Shown here piece by piece: positions 16,397-25,692 of a stretch of DNA of 54,507 nucleotides (its first letter is position 1; every line of letters starts with the position of its first letter). Under the pieces are notes generated by a model. That model was not told the origin of the DNA and searched no databases. It saw only the letters and a list, made by a program, of their open reading frames with translations. Made by a program: the position numbers and the translations under genes. The stretch lies in the NCBI GenBank assembly GCA_942492445.1, contig CALOEW010000077.1, positions 1 to 54,507 on the forward strand, given 5' to 3'. The DNA comes from NORP240 sp942492445. GTDB taxonomy: Bacteria > Pseudomonadota > Gammaproteobacteria > Pseudomonadales > Pseudohongiellaceae.

Positions 16397-19300
16397 ATGA
16401 ACCATTACCTGGACGCCGCAGTATCCAGAGCCCGCACTACAATCAGCGTTTTTGTGGTAATCATACTGGCAGGTGTCGCCGCCTATCGGGCGATACCGGT
16501 AGAGCTCAATCCTGATGTGACAGTGCCGATTATTGTCAGCACTATCATGCACGAGGGGATTTCACCAGAGGACGCGGAACGGCTGCTGGCCAAGCCCGCC
16601 GAAGTTGAACTGAAGACGATCGACGGTATCACCCAGGTTTCTTCGTTCTCAAGCGAAGGGGCTGCCACCATAATCGCCGAGTTCGATGTCAGCTTTGATT
16701 CAGGCAATGCGCTTATCGAGGTAAGGGAGGCGGTAAACCGGGCCCAGGCCAAGTTTCCTCAAAACACCGAGGAGCCGATAATTCAAGAGGTGGCGGCCGC
16801 CACCATGCCCATCGTGCAGATTGCCATTGGCGGTCAGAATGTTCCTGAACGCGTACTTTTACAGGTGGCCCAGGATCTGCAAAGGGAAATAGAAACCCTG
16901 CCCCAGGTGTTGTCCGCGGATATGGTAGGCAACCGGGAGGAGTTACTGGAAGCCACTATCGATCCGGCCCAGCTTGAAACTTACGGGATAACCAATAACC
17001 AGATTGTCCAGGCGGTTATTTCAAATAACCGCCTGATACCGGCAGGAGCCGTCGACACCGGTCGCGGCAGTTTTTCGGTCAAGGTGCCAGGCCTCATCGA
17101 AACCGCCGACGATCTCTATAACCTCCCCATTGCATCCAGCAGCATCGGCGTGCTGACATTGAGCGATGTCGCCAATGTACGGCGCACTTTCAAGGACGCG
17201 ACCCGTTTTTCTTACGCCAATGGCTATCAGTCTGTATCCCTTAATATCAACAAGCGCAAAGGCGCAAACCTGCTCGAGGCGATGGATGGCATAGATGCCA
17301 TTGTGGAGGCGCTGCGCCCCACGCTACCTCCTGCGGTGGAGATTGGTTATCTGAACAACACGGTACCCCAGGTTATCGAACAGAACATGGGATTACAGGG
17401 AAACATGGCCACGGCTATGGTACTGGTACTGATCGTGGTTATCGGAACGGTGGGCATCCGCTCCGGCATACTGGTGACACTGGCAGTTCCCTTCTCGTTT
17501 TTCTTCGCCTTCATCATCATTTCCGGACTCGGTTTCACCTACAACTTCATGGTCATTTTCGGTCTGTTGCTGGGGCTGGGGATGCTGATTGACGGTGCCA
17601 TTGTCATGGTCGAATTCGCTGATCGGAAAATGGCGGAGGGACACGACAGTGTCAGTGCCTATCGTGAAGCGGTAACGCGGATGTTCTGGCCAATCGTTGC
17701 CTCGACATCGACTACCCTGGCCGCTTTTCTTCCTTTGATGTTCTGGCCCGGTGTGGCGGGCGAATTCATGCGCTATCTGCCGATAACGGTTTTCGCCGTG
17801 CTGGTGGGGTCCTTGTTCTATGCCCTGCTTTTCGCTCCGACACTGGGTTCGTTACTGGGTAAATCCGAGGCTGCGGACGAGTCCTCGCGCCGCCTGCGTG
17901 AACTGGAGGAAGGAGACCCGGACAAGGTGGGTGGTATCACGGGCGTCTATGCCCGCCTGCTGCAGGCTGCCGTCAAACGTCCCCTGCTGGTCGCCCTGGG
18001 CTCTGTCGTCACCCTGGTAGTGATTGTCTTTATCTACGGAGCCTTCGGTCGAGGAGTGGAATTTTTTACCAACGTGGAACCCAATATGACACAGGTACGG
18101 GTTTTCGCCAGGGGCAATTACTCTCCGGCTGAAATCCGCGACATGATGCTGGACGTGGAACGGCGGATCGCAGAGATCGGCTACTACAAGAACATTGTCA
18201 CCCAGTCCGGTGCCGGCCAGCAAATGGGCGGCGACCAGCAGACGGCGCCTGATCTGGTCGGCACCATCTTCATCGAATTTGTAGATCGTCGCGACCGGGA
18301 AGTAGACGGTTTCGAACTGGAAGACCTTTACCGGGAAGCCATCAACGACCTGCCGGGGCTGAAGGCCGAGGTAGCCACCATAGAGATGGGACCACCAGTG
18401 GGCAAGGAAATCCAGATCGAACTGAGTGGCGAAGAGCTCGATCTTCTGTTTGCGGAGGGTCAGCGAATACGTGACTACATGACCAATGAGATGACCGGAC
18501 TCATCGACATTGACGATACCATGCCAGTACCAGGTATTGAGTGGGAGATCGAGGTGGACAGGGCCCGGGCGGCGATGATGGGTGCCAGCATCACCGAGAT
18601 CGGCACTGCGATTCAGTTGATGACCAACGGGGTGATGATGGGAGAGTACCGTCCCAACGACACCGAGGAGGAAGTGGACATCCGCGTTCGCTATCCTGCC
18701 GAATACCGCGGTCTGGAACAGCTGGATACCATTCGTATAAGTACGGTGAACGGGCCGGTTCCGGTTTCCAGTTTCATTACCAGAACCCCCGGACCCAGGG
18801 TGGGTTCCATTCAGCGGGTGGACAGCCGCAGGGTGGTCTATGTGCGCGCCAATCCGGCGCCGGGCGAGCTGGCGTCAGTCAAAGTTGCTGAATTGCAACG
18901 CTACCTTGATGAAAATCCGGTCAATCCCGGCCTCGACTATCTATTTCGCGGTGCCAACGAGGAACAGGAGGAATCTGCGGCGTTCCTCGGACAGGCATTT
19001 TCTCTTGCTCTTGCGTTAATGGCCATACTCCTGGTTACGCAGTTCAACAGTTACTACCAGGCGCTGCTGATTCTTTCATCAGTGCTCATGTCTACTGCCG
19101 GGGTCCTGCTGGGTCTGCTGATTACGGGCCAGGCATTCAGCGTCATACTCACAGGCGTTGGCGTGGTCGCGCTGGCGGGAATTATCGTCAACAATAACAT
19201 TGTGCTGATCGATACCTTCAACTACCTGCGTAAAACCCACACCGACTGGCCCCTGCTGGACGTGATCGTGCATACCGGGGTACAGCGGTTGCGACCGGTC

Positions 19301-19573
19301 TTCCTCACTACCTTTACAACCGGTTTTGGCCTGCTGCCACTAGCCATGCACGTCTCTGTGGATCTCATCGGCGCTGAAATAGAAGTTGGAGGCCCTATTA
19401 CCTCCCAGTGGGTCAGTCTCGCCAGCGCCATCGTATTCGGGCTCACCTTCGGGACCCTGCTGACACTGATAGTCACACCCGCGATGCTGGCACTACCGGA
19501 ACGATTGAGAAGTCTACTGGGACGGAGTAAAAGCAGTGGCCTGTCACCTCAACCCGGTCTGACAAGCCATTGA
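16397..19573 (+). CDS. RND efflux permease
   Basis: This full-length RND pump has 1058 residues. The start is ATG 16397, with AGGA about 9 bp upstream, rather than the in-frame TTG at 16382. It shows the two-fold repeat of six helices plus large periplasmic loops. Family motifs are 'PVELNPDVTVPIIVSTI' near the N-terminus, 'GLLLGLGMLIDGAIVMVEF' in helix 4 with a proton-relay Asp, and 'GIIVNNNIVLIDTFNYLRK' in the second half. The D-G pair in helix 4, rather than the D-D of drug pumps such as AcrB, is seen in some metal or unclassified RND pumps, so drug export should not be assumed. It works with the adaptor encoded upstream. Confidence 0.93.
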   Translation: MNHYLDAAVSRARTTISVFVVIILAGVAAYRAIPVELNPDVTVPIIVSTIMHEGISPEDAERLLAKPAEVELKTIDGITQVSSFSSEGAATIIAEFDVSFDSGNALIEVREAVNRAQAKFPQNTEEPIIQEVAAATMPIVQIAIGGQNVPERVLLQVAQDLQREIETLPQVLSADMVGNREELLEATIDPAQLETYGITNNQIVQAVISNNRLIPAGAVDTGRGSFSVKVPGLIETADDLYNLPIASSSIGVLTLSDVANVRRTFKDATRFSYANGYQSVSLNINKRKGANLLEAMDGIDAIVEALRPTLPPAVEIGYLNNTVPQVIEQNMGLQGNMATAMVLVLIVVIGTVGIRSGILVTLAVPFSFFFAFIIISGLGFTYNFMVIFGLLLGLGMLIDGAIVMVEFADRKMAEGHDSVSAYREAVTRMFWPIVASTSTTLAAFLPLMFWPGVAGEFMRYLPITVFAVLVGSLFYALLFAPTLGSLLGKSEAADESSRRLRELEEGDPDKVGGITGVYARLLQAAVKRPLLVALGSVVTLVVIVFIYGAFGRGVEFFTNVEPNMTQVRVFARGNYSPAEIRDMMLDVERRIAEIGYYKNIVTQSGAGQQMGGDQQTAPDLVGTIFIEFVDRRDREVDGFELEDLYREAINDLPGLKAEVATIEMGPPVGKEIQIELSGEELDLLFAEGQRIRDYMTNEMTGLIDIDDTMPVPGIEWEIEVDRARAAMMGASITEIGTAIQLMTNGVMMGEYRPNDTEEEVDIRVRYPAEYRGLEQLDTIRISTVNGPVPVSSFITRTPGPRVGSIQRVDSRRVVYVRANPAPGELASVKVAELQRYLDENPVNPGLDYLFRGANEEQEESAAFLGQAFSLALALMAILLVTQFNSYYQALLILSSVLMSTAGVLLGLLITGQAFSVILTGVGVVALAGIIVNNNIVLIDTFNYLRKTHTDWPLLDVIVHTGVQRLRPVFLTTFTTGFGLLPLAMHVSVDLIGAEIEVGGPITSQWVSLASAIVFGLTFGTLLTLIVTPAMLALPERLRSLLGRSKSSGLSPQPGLTSH

Positions 19574-19649
19574 GAATTCCAATTATGGGTCCCAGGGGGA
19601 AGTGGACGCGCCATCAGGCAGATTCAGCCGGGTTACGGGCCGCCTCACC

Positions 19650-20405
19650 TCAATCGATATTGGCGAGATACCGGTCTCTCAGTGACCGTCTGCGCTCGCT
19701 GGAAAGTTCCTGGTATAACTCGGAATTAAGGTACAGATAATATTCACTGCGCTCGATATTGCGCTTCAGGGAATCCAGCAAAGGATCTTCACCGCTGAGA
19801 GTCAGCTCAGCGGATTGAAGTCGTAATTTCAGCAACCCGTGCGCTTTACGCAAATGCTCAATACGATTGCCGTTCAAATTGAAATTCGAAGCATCGAAGT
19901 GCCACGCTACCACTTTGCGCAGCCCCTGTTCAAGGCGAGGGTCGTCCAGCTTGTAAAGTTTCTTGTAAAGATGTTCGAGGTAGGTAAAGTGGTCGTTTAC
20001 CTCATCCCAGGCTGCCAGTTGCTGATCAACTTCAATCAGACGCTCCACGATGGCGAGTTGCGATTCGTTGTTCAACCCCTCGTTAACCCGGGAAACATGT
20101 AACGCACGTTTGAACACGAGGCTGGCTTCTTCAAATTGCCCCTCTTGTTTCAGACGGAAACCCAATCCCCTTAGTGCCTCTTTCAGACGGATATCGTAAG
20201 GCCCGTAGCGTAATTCCAGGTCGTCCACAAGCAGGCGCTGCTTTTCGACCAGGTCCACGCTGCCAGGATTGAAGTCCTCCACCAGGATCGCATCACCGGA
20301 AGACGGCAGGGAACCGCCAGCTACCAGCTCTGCCGGCATCACCAATAAGAAACTGGCGACGATTCCCGACAAGCTCAAAAAGTAATTTTTACCACTCTGT
20401 ACCAT
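19650..20405 (-). CDS. exported helical protein of unknown function
   Basis: This 251-residue protein has a signal peptide (about 8-30, ending near AELVAGG). The remainder is almost entirely alpha-helical. The segment 'ALRGLGFRLKQEGQFEEASLVFKRAL' (about 79-104) has the spacing of a tetratricopeptide repeat, so a protein-binding scaffold in the periplasm is a fair guess. It ends with a charged helix. It is the last minus-strand gene after the BatA/VWA gene, 169 bp downstream of it. It may therefore belong to the MoxR operon or be transcribed from its own AT-rich upstream region (20460-20560). I do not recognise a specific family. Confidence 0.6.
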   Translation of the reverse strand: MVQSGKNYFLSLSGIVASFLLVMPAELVAGGSLPSSGDAILVEDFNPGSVDLVEKQRLLVDDLELRYGPYDIRLKEALRGLGFRLKQEGQFEEASLVFKRALHVSRVNEGLNNESQLAIVERLIEVDQQLAAWDEVNDHFTYLEHLYKKLYKLDDPRLEQGLRKVVAWHFDASNFNLNGNRIEHLRKAHGLLKLRLQSAELTLSGEDPLLDSLKRNIERSEYYLYLNSELYQELSSERRRSLRDRYLANID

Positions 20406-20574
20406 TGCAACCTGCTCCCGATACGCTTAAATATGGCTGAAAGCGGACCGCTTGACAACTCAATTTGGAGCAAAATATTGCAAATAATTACAGTAATATG
20501 ACAAAACTGTGACGATTCTTATTTTTTTCTACAGGTATATCAGCAGGTTACAATTTTACAATGATTACAGGGGC

Positions 20575-22605
20575 TTATCGGTAAGTTCTATTGGCTGTTA
20601 TGGCTTCTGCCAATAACAGCACAATTACCAGCAGCATTATCCACCACCAGAGGCGCTGTGGCTGTTCCAATTCGGTAATCATCTGTGCAGTTCTTACTTC
20701 CCTTGACTGAACCAGGCTGGTTTCCGGATTGATAATCATGTCGTTGACAGTGCCTACACTGGTAGCCTGCAGGTTCGATTCCTGTGGATCGATATTCACG
20801 GCCAGATAGGTGCTGGCGTCCTCAACTTTTACTTCGATAAACCCCGGTTCCCCGGCTTCGAGCGTGTCACTGCCCACCCGCAATTCCTGACTCTCCCCGG
20901 ATGGCAGGACAACTTCCACCTGCGCACCCGAATCTGCCACGCCGGCAAGATTGACGGCTTCTCCAATCCCGTACACCCGCCTGGCTGTTTCCGGTTCCAC
21001 CAGATGCCTCAGGGTTTCATGGACGAACGGCAGGTACATGCCCTGCAATGCCAGATTGTTCCACTCAAGGTCCATAGTCGAAGCGAACAGGATAACTTTG
21101 CCGTCACCGACTTGCCGTTCCACCAGTGCGGGAAACGTATTGTCAAACCGCATCAATACCTCGGAGTCGCCGGTCGGCACCAACTGCCAGAGGCGTTGAA
21201 ATCTGGCCGTCCAATCGATATCCAACGGTTGCAGAATGGGATGACGGCGGTCGAAATCGGCTATGACCAGGTAGTCATCAAGTTCGCTCAGGGTGGCGCC
21301 GCGGATTTCCGCGGGGCTTATTTCTCCCAGTTGCCGATTGAACTGTTCGGGATCCACCTGGTCTCCCGGAGCAATCAGCAGGCTGCCACCTTCCAGCGTA
21401 TACTCCACCAGTGACCGTGCCTGGGACGGGGAGAGGTTTGCAACATTCAACAAAACGGTCACATCGTGCTGTTCCAGCAACTCCCGGTCCAAGCGCTCGG
21501 TTTCCACGGAATCGAGACTGAAAGGCGAAAACTCCGCACTACTCACCGCCAGTCCAAACCAGTGCCCTTCGTCGTCGTACCAGTTCGGGGATGCCTCTCC
21601 ATTGACCAGCAGTACCCGGATTTTTCGCGCCACGTCGACTGTGAAGTAATAATCATTGTCGGCTCTGAAATTGTCGCCGTTCACCGTTACCCGCCCCCTG
21701 CGGATACCCGTGGCCTCGAAGTCTCCGGTCAGGTCCACGACCGCTTCGGAGGCCTCTTCCAGGTCAACCCGCTGCCGGTCAACAACTGTTCCGTCTATCG
21801 CCAGGGTTACTTCAGCCTCGCTGAGATAAACCGACCCGGTGCTGCGTACCCTGGCGAGAATCGACTGCCGCACACCGCCACCTTCCAGCAACCGTTCAGG
21901 AGAGCGAACGTCAGTAAGCACCAGATTGCTGCTTTCCTCCTCTGCTACATTTATGCCGGTGAACAGCACACCTGGCGCCAGCTTCCAATCAGCATCGTCT
22001 GCATCGAGTCCGACCTGTTGAAAATCAGAAATCAGAACCACCCGCTTGTTGTCGTACCGCGAAGTGCCCAGCAATTGATCGGCCAGTCGCAGATTGGGCA
22101 TATAGCGAGTGCCACCGTATCCCTGCTCCGGGAGATTCTGAATAGTCAGGCGCACCGATTCCAGGTCGGTAGTCAATTCCTGGAGACTTTCTACACCGCT
22201 GGAAAACACAACCAGACCAGCTTCATCACCGGAACTCATTGAATCGATTATATTGAGAGCTTCCCGCCTGGCAGACTCGAACCGGTCTCCGTAGTGCATG
22301 CTCAGAGAGCTATCCAGCAGTAAAACAACCGACGCCGGATCGGCGTCCAACAGGCGCGCCATGGTCTGGTTGATCAGGGGGCCGGGCGAAAGCAAAACCA
22401 GCAATGCGATCAGTGCAGCTCGCAGCAACAGCAGCAGCCACTGTTGGATCTGTTGAAAAAGGACGAGTTTTTTCGAGGTTTTCTTCAGAAAGCGGATGGT
22501 GCCAAACATCAGTTTGGGAGGCTTTTCCTTGCGTATAAGGTGAATGCCGACCGGAATCAGAGCGGCCAGCAGACCAAAAAGGAACAGCGGCGACAGGAAA
22601 ACCAT
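20575..22605 (-). CDS. BatA-domain/von Willebrand factor A membrane protein
   Basis: The 676-residue protein begins with the BatA N-terminal helix pair 'MVFLSPLFLFGLLAALIPVG' and 'IHLIRKEKPPKLMFGTIRFL'. A second helix precedes a VWA domain with the metal-site motif D-S-S-L-S (about 98-102) in 'VVLLLDSSLSMHYGDRF'. A long extracytoplasmic part includes a region resembling class I glutamine amidotransferases ('DVTVLLNVANLSPSQARSL...GGSLLIAPGDQV'). A final helix near 650-670 anchors the C-terminus. Such proteins accompany MoxR ATPases, which are thought to remodel VWA partners. The ATG overlaps the DUF58 gene stop by one base (TGATG), so the two are translationally coupled. Confidence 0.85.
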   Translation of the reverse strand: MVFLSPLFLFGLLAALIPVGIHLIRKEKPPKLMFGTIRFLKKTSKKLVLFQQIQQWLLLLLRAALIALLVLLSPGPLINQTMARLLDADPASVVLLLDSSLSMHYGDRFESARREALNIIDSMSSGDEAGLVVFSSGVESLQELTTDLESVRLTIQNLPEQGYGGTRYMPNLRLADQLLGTSRYDNKRVVLISDFQQVGLDADDADWKLAPGVLFTGINVAEEESSNLVLTDVRSPERLLEGGGVRQSILARVRSTGSVYLSEAEVTLAIDGTVVDRQRVDLEEASEAVVDLTGDFEATGIRRGRVTVNGDNFRADNDYYFTVDVARKIRVLLVNGEASPNWYDDEGHWFGLAVSSAEFSPFSLDSVETERLDRELLEQHDVTVLLNVANLSPSQARSLVEYTLEGGSLLIAPGDQVDPEQFNRQLGEISPAEIRGATLSELDDYLVIADFDRRHPILQPLDIDWTARFQRLWQLVPTGDSEVLMRFDNTFPALVERQVGDGKVILFASTMDLEWNNLALQGMYLPFVHETLRHLVEPETARRVYGIGEAVNLAGVADSGAQVEVVLPSGESQELRVGSDTLEAGEPGFIEVKVEDASTYLAVNIDPQESNLQATSVGTVNDMIINPETSLVQSREVRTAQMITELEQPQRLWWWIMLLVIVLLLAEAITANRTYR

Positions 22606-23498
22606 CAGAACCCCCTGCCGCGCTTGGATATATAGGATGACAACGCCTCATCAAGCGGTTTACTGGTGTTGACCAGGCAGTAGTCCACACCGCTGCTCTG
22701 GCATTGCTTCCGGCAATAGTCCAGGAACTCGTTGAGGTTTTTCAGATAAGCATCACGGATTGCAGCCGGCGAAGTAATAAACGTTTCGTTGCTCTCCAGG
22801 TCGACAAACTCCGACGCTTCGTTAAAAGGGAAATTCAGCTCGGCATCGTCCATTATCTGAAAGGTAATGACATCATTGCCCATACTGCGCAGATTCTGCA
22901 GGGCACTGATCACCCGGGATTCGTCATCCAGCATGTCGGAAATCAGAATGACCAGGCTCTTCTTGTGCAGATGGGAAGCCAGGTCGGAAAGTGGTTTTAC
23001 GACGTCTGTACGGTTACCGGATTTCACGGCGGCGAGGGAACGAAGTATCCGAATCAGGTGAGGTTGCCGACATTTTGCCGGAATAAATTCGCGTACCTGG
23101 TCATCAAAAGTGATCAGGCCCACCGCATCCCGCTGGCGCATGATAAAGTAGGCCAGTGCGGACGCCAGGGTTCTGGCATACTCCAGCTTGCTGATTCCCC
23201 CGGAGGTATAGTCCATGGAAGCGCTGGTATCGAGCGCGATGAAGCAGCGGACATTGGTCTCGTCCTCGTATTGCTTTATATAAAACTTTTCACTGCGCGC
23301 ATAAAGCTTCCAGTCAACATGGCGCATGTCGTCCCCGGGGTAATAATTGCGATAGTCGTTGAACTCTACACTGAATCCCCTTTTGGGACTCTTGTGGAGT
23401 CCGGACAGAAAACCCTCCACGACTACCCGGGCCCGAAGTTCAAGGTTATCCAGACTCGCAAGCACCTGGGGATCGAGAAAATTTAACGACTCTGCCAT
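22605..23498 (-). CDS. DUF58 (VWA-like) protein
   Basis: This 297-residue cytoplasmic protein carries the DUF58 signature 'YYPGDDMRHVDWKLYAR' followed by a VWA-type metal site D-T-S-A-S in 'CFIALDTSASMDYTSGG' (about 92). Further VWA strands are 'RDAVGLITFDDQV' and 'KSLVILISDMLDD'. DUF58 proteins are the standard partner of MoxR AAA+ ATPases. The gene lies between MoxR and the BatA/VWA gene, which it overlaps by one base. Function is inferred from this conserved trio: MoxR probably drives folding or metal insertion with the DUF58/VWA proteins as adaptors. Confidence 0.88.
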   Translation of the reverse strand: MAESLNFLDPQVLASLDNLELRARVVVEGFLSGLHKSPKRGFSVEFNDYRNYYPGDDMRHVDWKLYARSEKFYIKQYEDETNVRCFIALDTSASMDYTSGGISKLEYARTLASALAYFIMRQRDAVGLITFDDQVREFIPAKCRQPHLIRILRSLAAVKSGNRTDVVKPLSDLASHLHKKSLVILISDMLDDESRVISALQNLRSMGNDVITFQIMDDAELNFPFNEASEFVDLESNETFITSPAAIRDAYLKNLNEFLDYCRKQCQSSGVDYCLVNTSKPLDEALSSYISKRGRGF

Positions 23499-23764
23499 AT
23501 AATCAGCCTATTCTGGAGGGATGGCCCTCCAGCTTTTCGGGATACGACACTGTGAATGTGCCAAGGCCCTGTATTGTCATCTGGATTCAAGTAACCTCGG
23601 ACTGATTATGGCACAGCTCTGCTGGAGTCTGTCGGGCGCTGCCGCCAGGCGTCGTGCCCAGTGAATGGCCGTAGCCACTGCCAGGCGCGACAACAACACA
23701 GTGGCGCCGAGCGGCCTGGCCCGAAGGGGCCTAAAGGGCAATGCCATGATAAATCTGAAATTCC

Positions 23765-24796
23765 TTAAATAGTGGCAGCCGGTTCCGGTACTGCTTCCAA
23801 CAACTTTTTCACCACGTGGTCCGTAGTCACCCGCTCAGCCTCCGCATGGAAGTTGAGCAGAATTCGATGGCGCAGTACAGAGAAGGCCAGCGCCCGAATA
23901 TCTCCATAAGACACGTTGTAACGCCCCAGTAACAATGCCCTTACCTTACCGGCCAGCACCAGGTTCTGAGAAGCACGAATTCCGGCTCCCCAGCTTACCC
24001 AGTCCTTGATAAAGTCCGGAGCAATACCCGACTGGGGCCGTGATGCATGAACCAGTCGCACCGCATACTGCACAACCGACTCGGCAGCCGGAACCTGCCT
24101 GGCAATGCGTTGAAACTCCAGAATATCTTCGCCGTTGAGTGGGTGGGAAAGCGTTGTGTCGCGAATCTGAGTGGTATTGGCAACGACCTGCACCTCTTCT
24201 GCCTCGGACAGATAACCCAGTTCGATCTTGAACATGAAGCGGTCAAGCTGGGCTTCCGGCAGGGGATAAGTGCCCTCCAGTTCGATCGGGTTCTGGGTGG
24301 CAAGAACAAAAAACGGCTTTGCCATGGGCCAGGTGTGGCCACCGGCAGTCACCTGGCGCTCTTCCATGGCTTCCAGCAGAGCAGACTGGGTTTTGGGCGG
24401 CGTTCTGTTAATTTCGTCTGCCAGCAGTATATTGGTGAAAATCGGGCCTTTTACAAAGCGAAGTTCCCGTTTACCCTCCTCCTCTGTCACAATTTCAGAA
24501 CCGACCACGTCGGAAGGCATCAGGTCCGGCGTAAACTGAATCCGGCTGAAATTCACCTGCAGAATGTCGGCTACGGTTTTGATCAACAGGGTCTTTGCCA
24601 GACCGGGTACACCGGTAACAAGGCAATGGCCACCGGCGAACAGGGCAATCAGAAGTTCGTCGATGATTTCCTGCTGACCGACAATGATTTTCCTGATTTC
24701 ATTTACTATCTGCTCTCGTCCGTCCTGCATCTTACGAACCAGCGTCAGGTCATCCTGGTTTTCAATCCCTTCTGCGTTTTCTTGTAATTCTGCCAT
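23765..24796 (-). CDS. MoxR-family AAA+ ATPase
   Basis: The 343-residue ATPase starts at ATG 24796 (AGGA 8-11 bp upstream), not at the in-frame TTG at 24817. Walker A is 'GVPGLAKT', Walker B is 'ILLADEINRTPPKTQSALLE', and sensor 1 is 'FFVLATQNPIELEGTYPLPE'; the 'EAQLDRFMFKIELGYL' stretch contains the arginine finger region. These are diagnostic for MoxR/RavA-type chaperone ATPases. It begins 17 bp after the DUF4159 gene. A 266-bp gap separates its stop from the DUF58 gene, containing a GGCCC/GGGCC hairpin near the MoxR end and no convincing gene. Confidence 0.93.
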   Translation of the reverse strand: MAELQENAEGIENQDDLTLVRKMQDGREQIVNEIRKIIVGQQEIIDELLIALFAGGHCLVTGVPGLAKTLLIKTVADILQVNFSRIQFTPDLMPSDVVGSEIVTEEEGKRELRFVKGPIFTNILLADEINRTPPKTQSALLEAMEERQVTAGGHTWPMAKPFFVLATQNPIELEGTYPLPEAQLDRFMFKIELGYLSEAEEVQVVANTTQIRDTTLSHPLNGEDILEFQRIARQVPAAESVVQYAVRLVHASRPQSGIAPDFIKDWVSWGAGIRASQNLVLAGKVRALLLGRYNVSYGDIRALAFSVLRHRILLNFHAEAERVTTDHVVKKLLEAVPEPAATI

Positions 24797-24813
24797 GGGT
24801 AATTCCTGTGGTT

Positions 24814-25674
24814 TCAATGGCTAAAAGCGTAAATCAAAAAATTAATACCGATTTTGTAGGCCTCATTGGTGTATTTGGTGGGGTAGGGCTCATAGAACGT
24901 ATGCTCCCAGCCATCGCCAAGGTCGGTATTGTAATTGGCGACCATCATGACCCGGCCATCGTCATCAAGAATGGCGTAAACAGCCGGAGGGTAATTTGGG
25001 TCATCCAGGTTGAAGTACCCTCCCCTGTCCCAGGTCACCATCCGCCCCGGAACCTGCGCAACCTCGTCGATATCGAAAAAAATATGAAAAATCTCGTGAC
25101 TGGTATCCAGTTGCACCAGCTCCCGATCCGGAAATATCTTAGCGATTTCCAATTGCATATCTTCCAGATGTGCATCACCCCAGAAATCATCTACCATTAC
25201 GAAACCGCCGCGAAACATAAACTCCCGTAATGCTTCAATCTCCTCCTCGGTGAAATTCGGCCCACTGAATGTCGAACCAATCGGGACCCGCTTCCAGTTC
25301 ATGTAAAGGAACATGTGTTCAAAAAGCCGGGGGTCGGTTAATTCCAGCCAGTTGTGATTGCGCGGGTTGGTATCTACATTGGTGTACCGTTGCACTCCGC
25401 GCAGGAAATTTTCATCAGAATCGGGATAGTCAGTATCCCACCAGCCCCCACGACGACCGAATCCGTATCCTCGCCGGCCGCCTCCGTAATTGGTATAGCG
25501 TCCCCTCACCCAGGTGAATTCGGTTATATCGGTTCCGTAGATTGACAGGTCTTCACCACCGCGGAATACCAGTGGTTCCACCTGGGCCTCGGCAACACTG
25601 ACCCCGCAGATAAGCGCCAGCACTGCCAGGACTCCTGTCAGTCTGAACCCTGAAACTCTTTCGAACCCTGTCAC
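24814..25674 (-). CDS. exported DUF4159 protein
   Basis: The 286-residue protein has a signal peptide (about 10-30, ending SVAEAQ). The mature part opens with a low-complexity Gly/Arg/Tyr stretch (about 56-78, 'RGRYTNYGGGRRGYGFGRRG'). The DUF4159 domain follows: 'LRGVQRYTNVDTNPRN', 'FLYMNWKRVP', 'LREFMFRGGFVMVDDFWG' and 'HEIFHIFFDIDEV'. The domain has a flavodoxin/GATase-like topology and is regularly encoded beside MoxR, BatA and VWA genes. The periplasmic location suggests it receives or presents a substrate of that system. It is 18 bp from the upstream peptidase gene. Confidence 0.85.
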   Translation of the reverse strand: MTGFERVSGFRLTGVLAVLALICGVSVAEAQVEPLVFRGGEDLSIYGTDITEFTWVRGRYTNYGGGRRGYGFGRRGGWWDTDYPDSDENFLRGVQRYTNVDTNPRNHNWLELTDPRLFEHMFLYMNWKRVPIGSTFSGPNFTEEEIEALREFMFRGGFVMVDDFWGDAHLEDMQLEIAKIFPDRELVQLDTSHEIFHIFFDIDEVAQVPGRMVTWDRGGYFNLDDPNYPPAVYAILDDDGRVMMVANYNTDLGDGWEHTFYEPYPTKYTNEAYKIGINFLIYAFSH

Positions 25675-25692
25675 TTTGATTCGGATTCCTTA

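Noticed and set aside
23499..23764. A 56-codon frame between MoxR and DUF58 genes
   Set aside because: Arg/Ala/Leu-rich text with no ribosome binding site, overlapping a GC-rich hairpin; likely chance.
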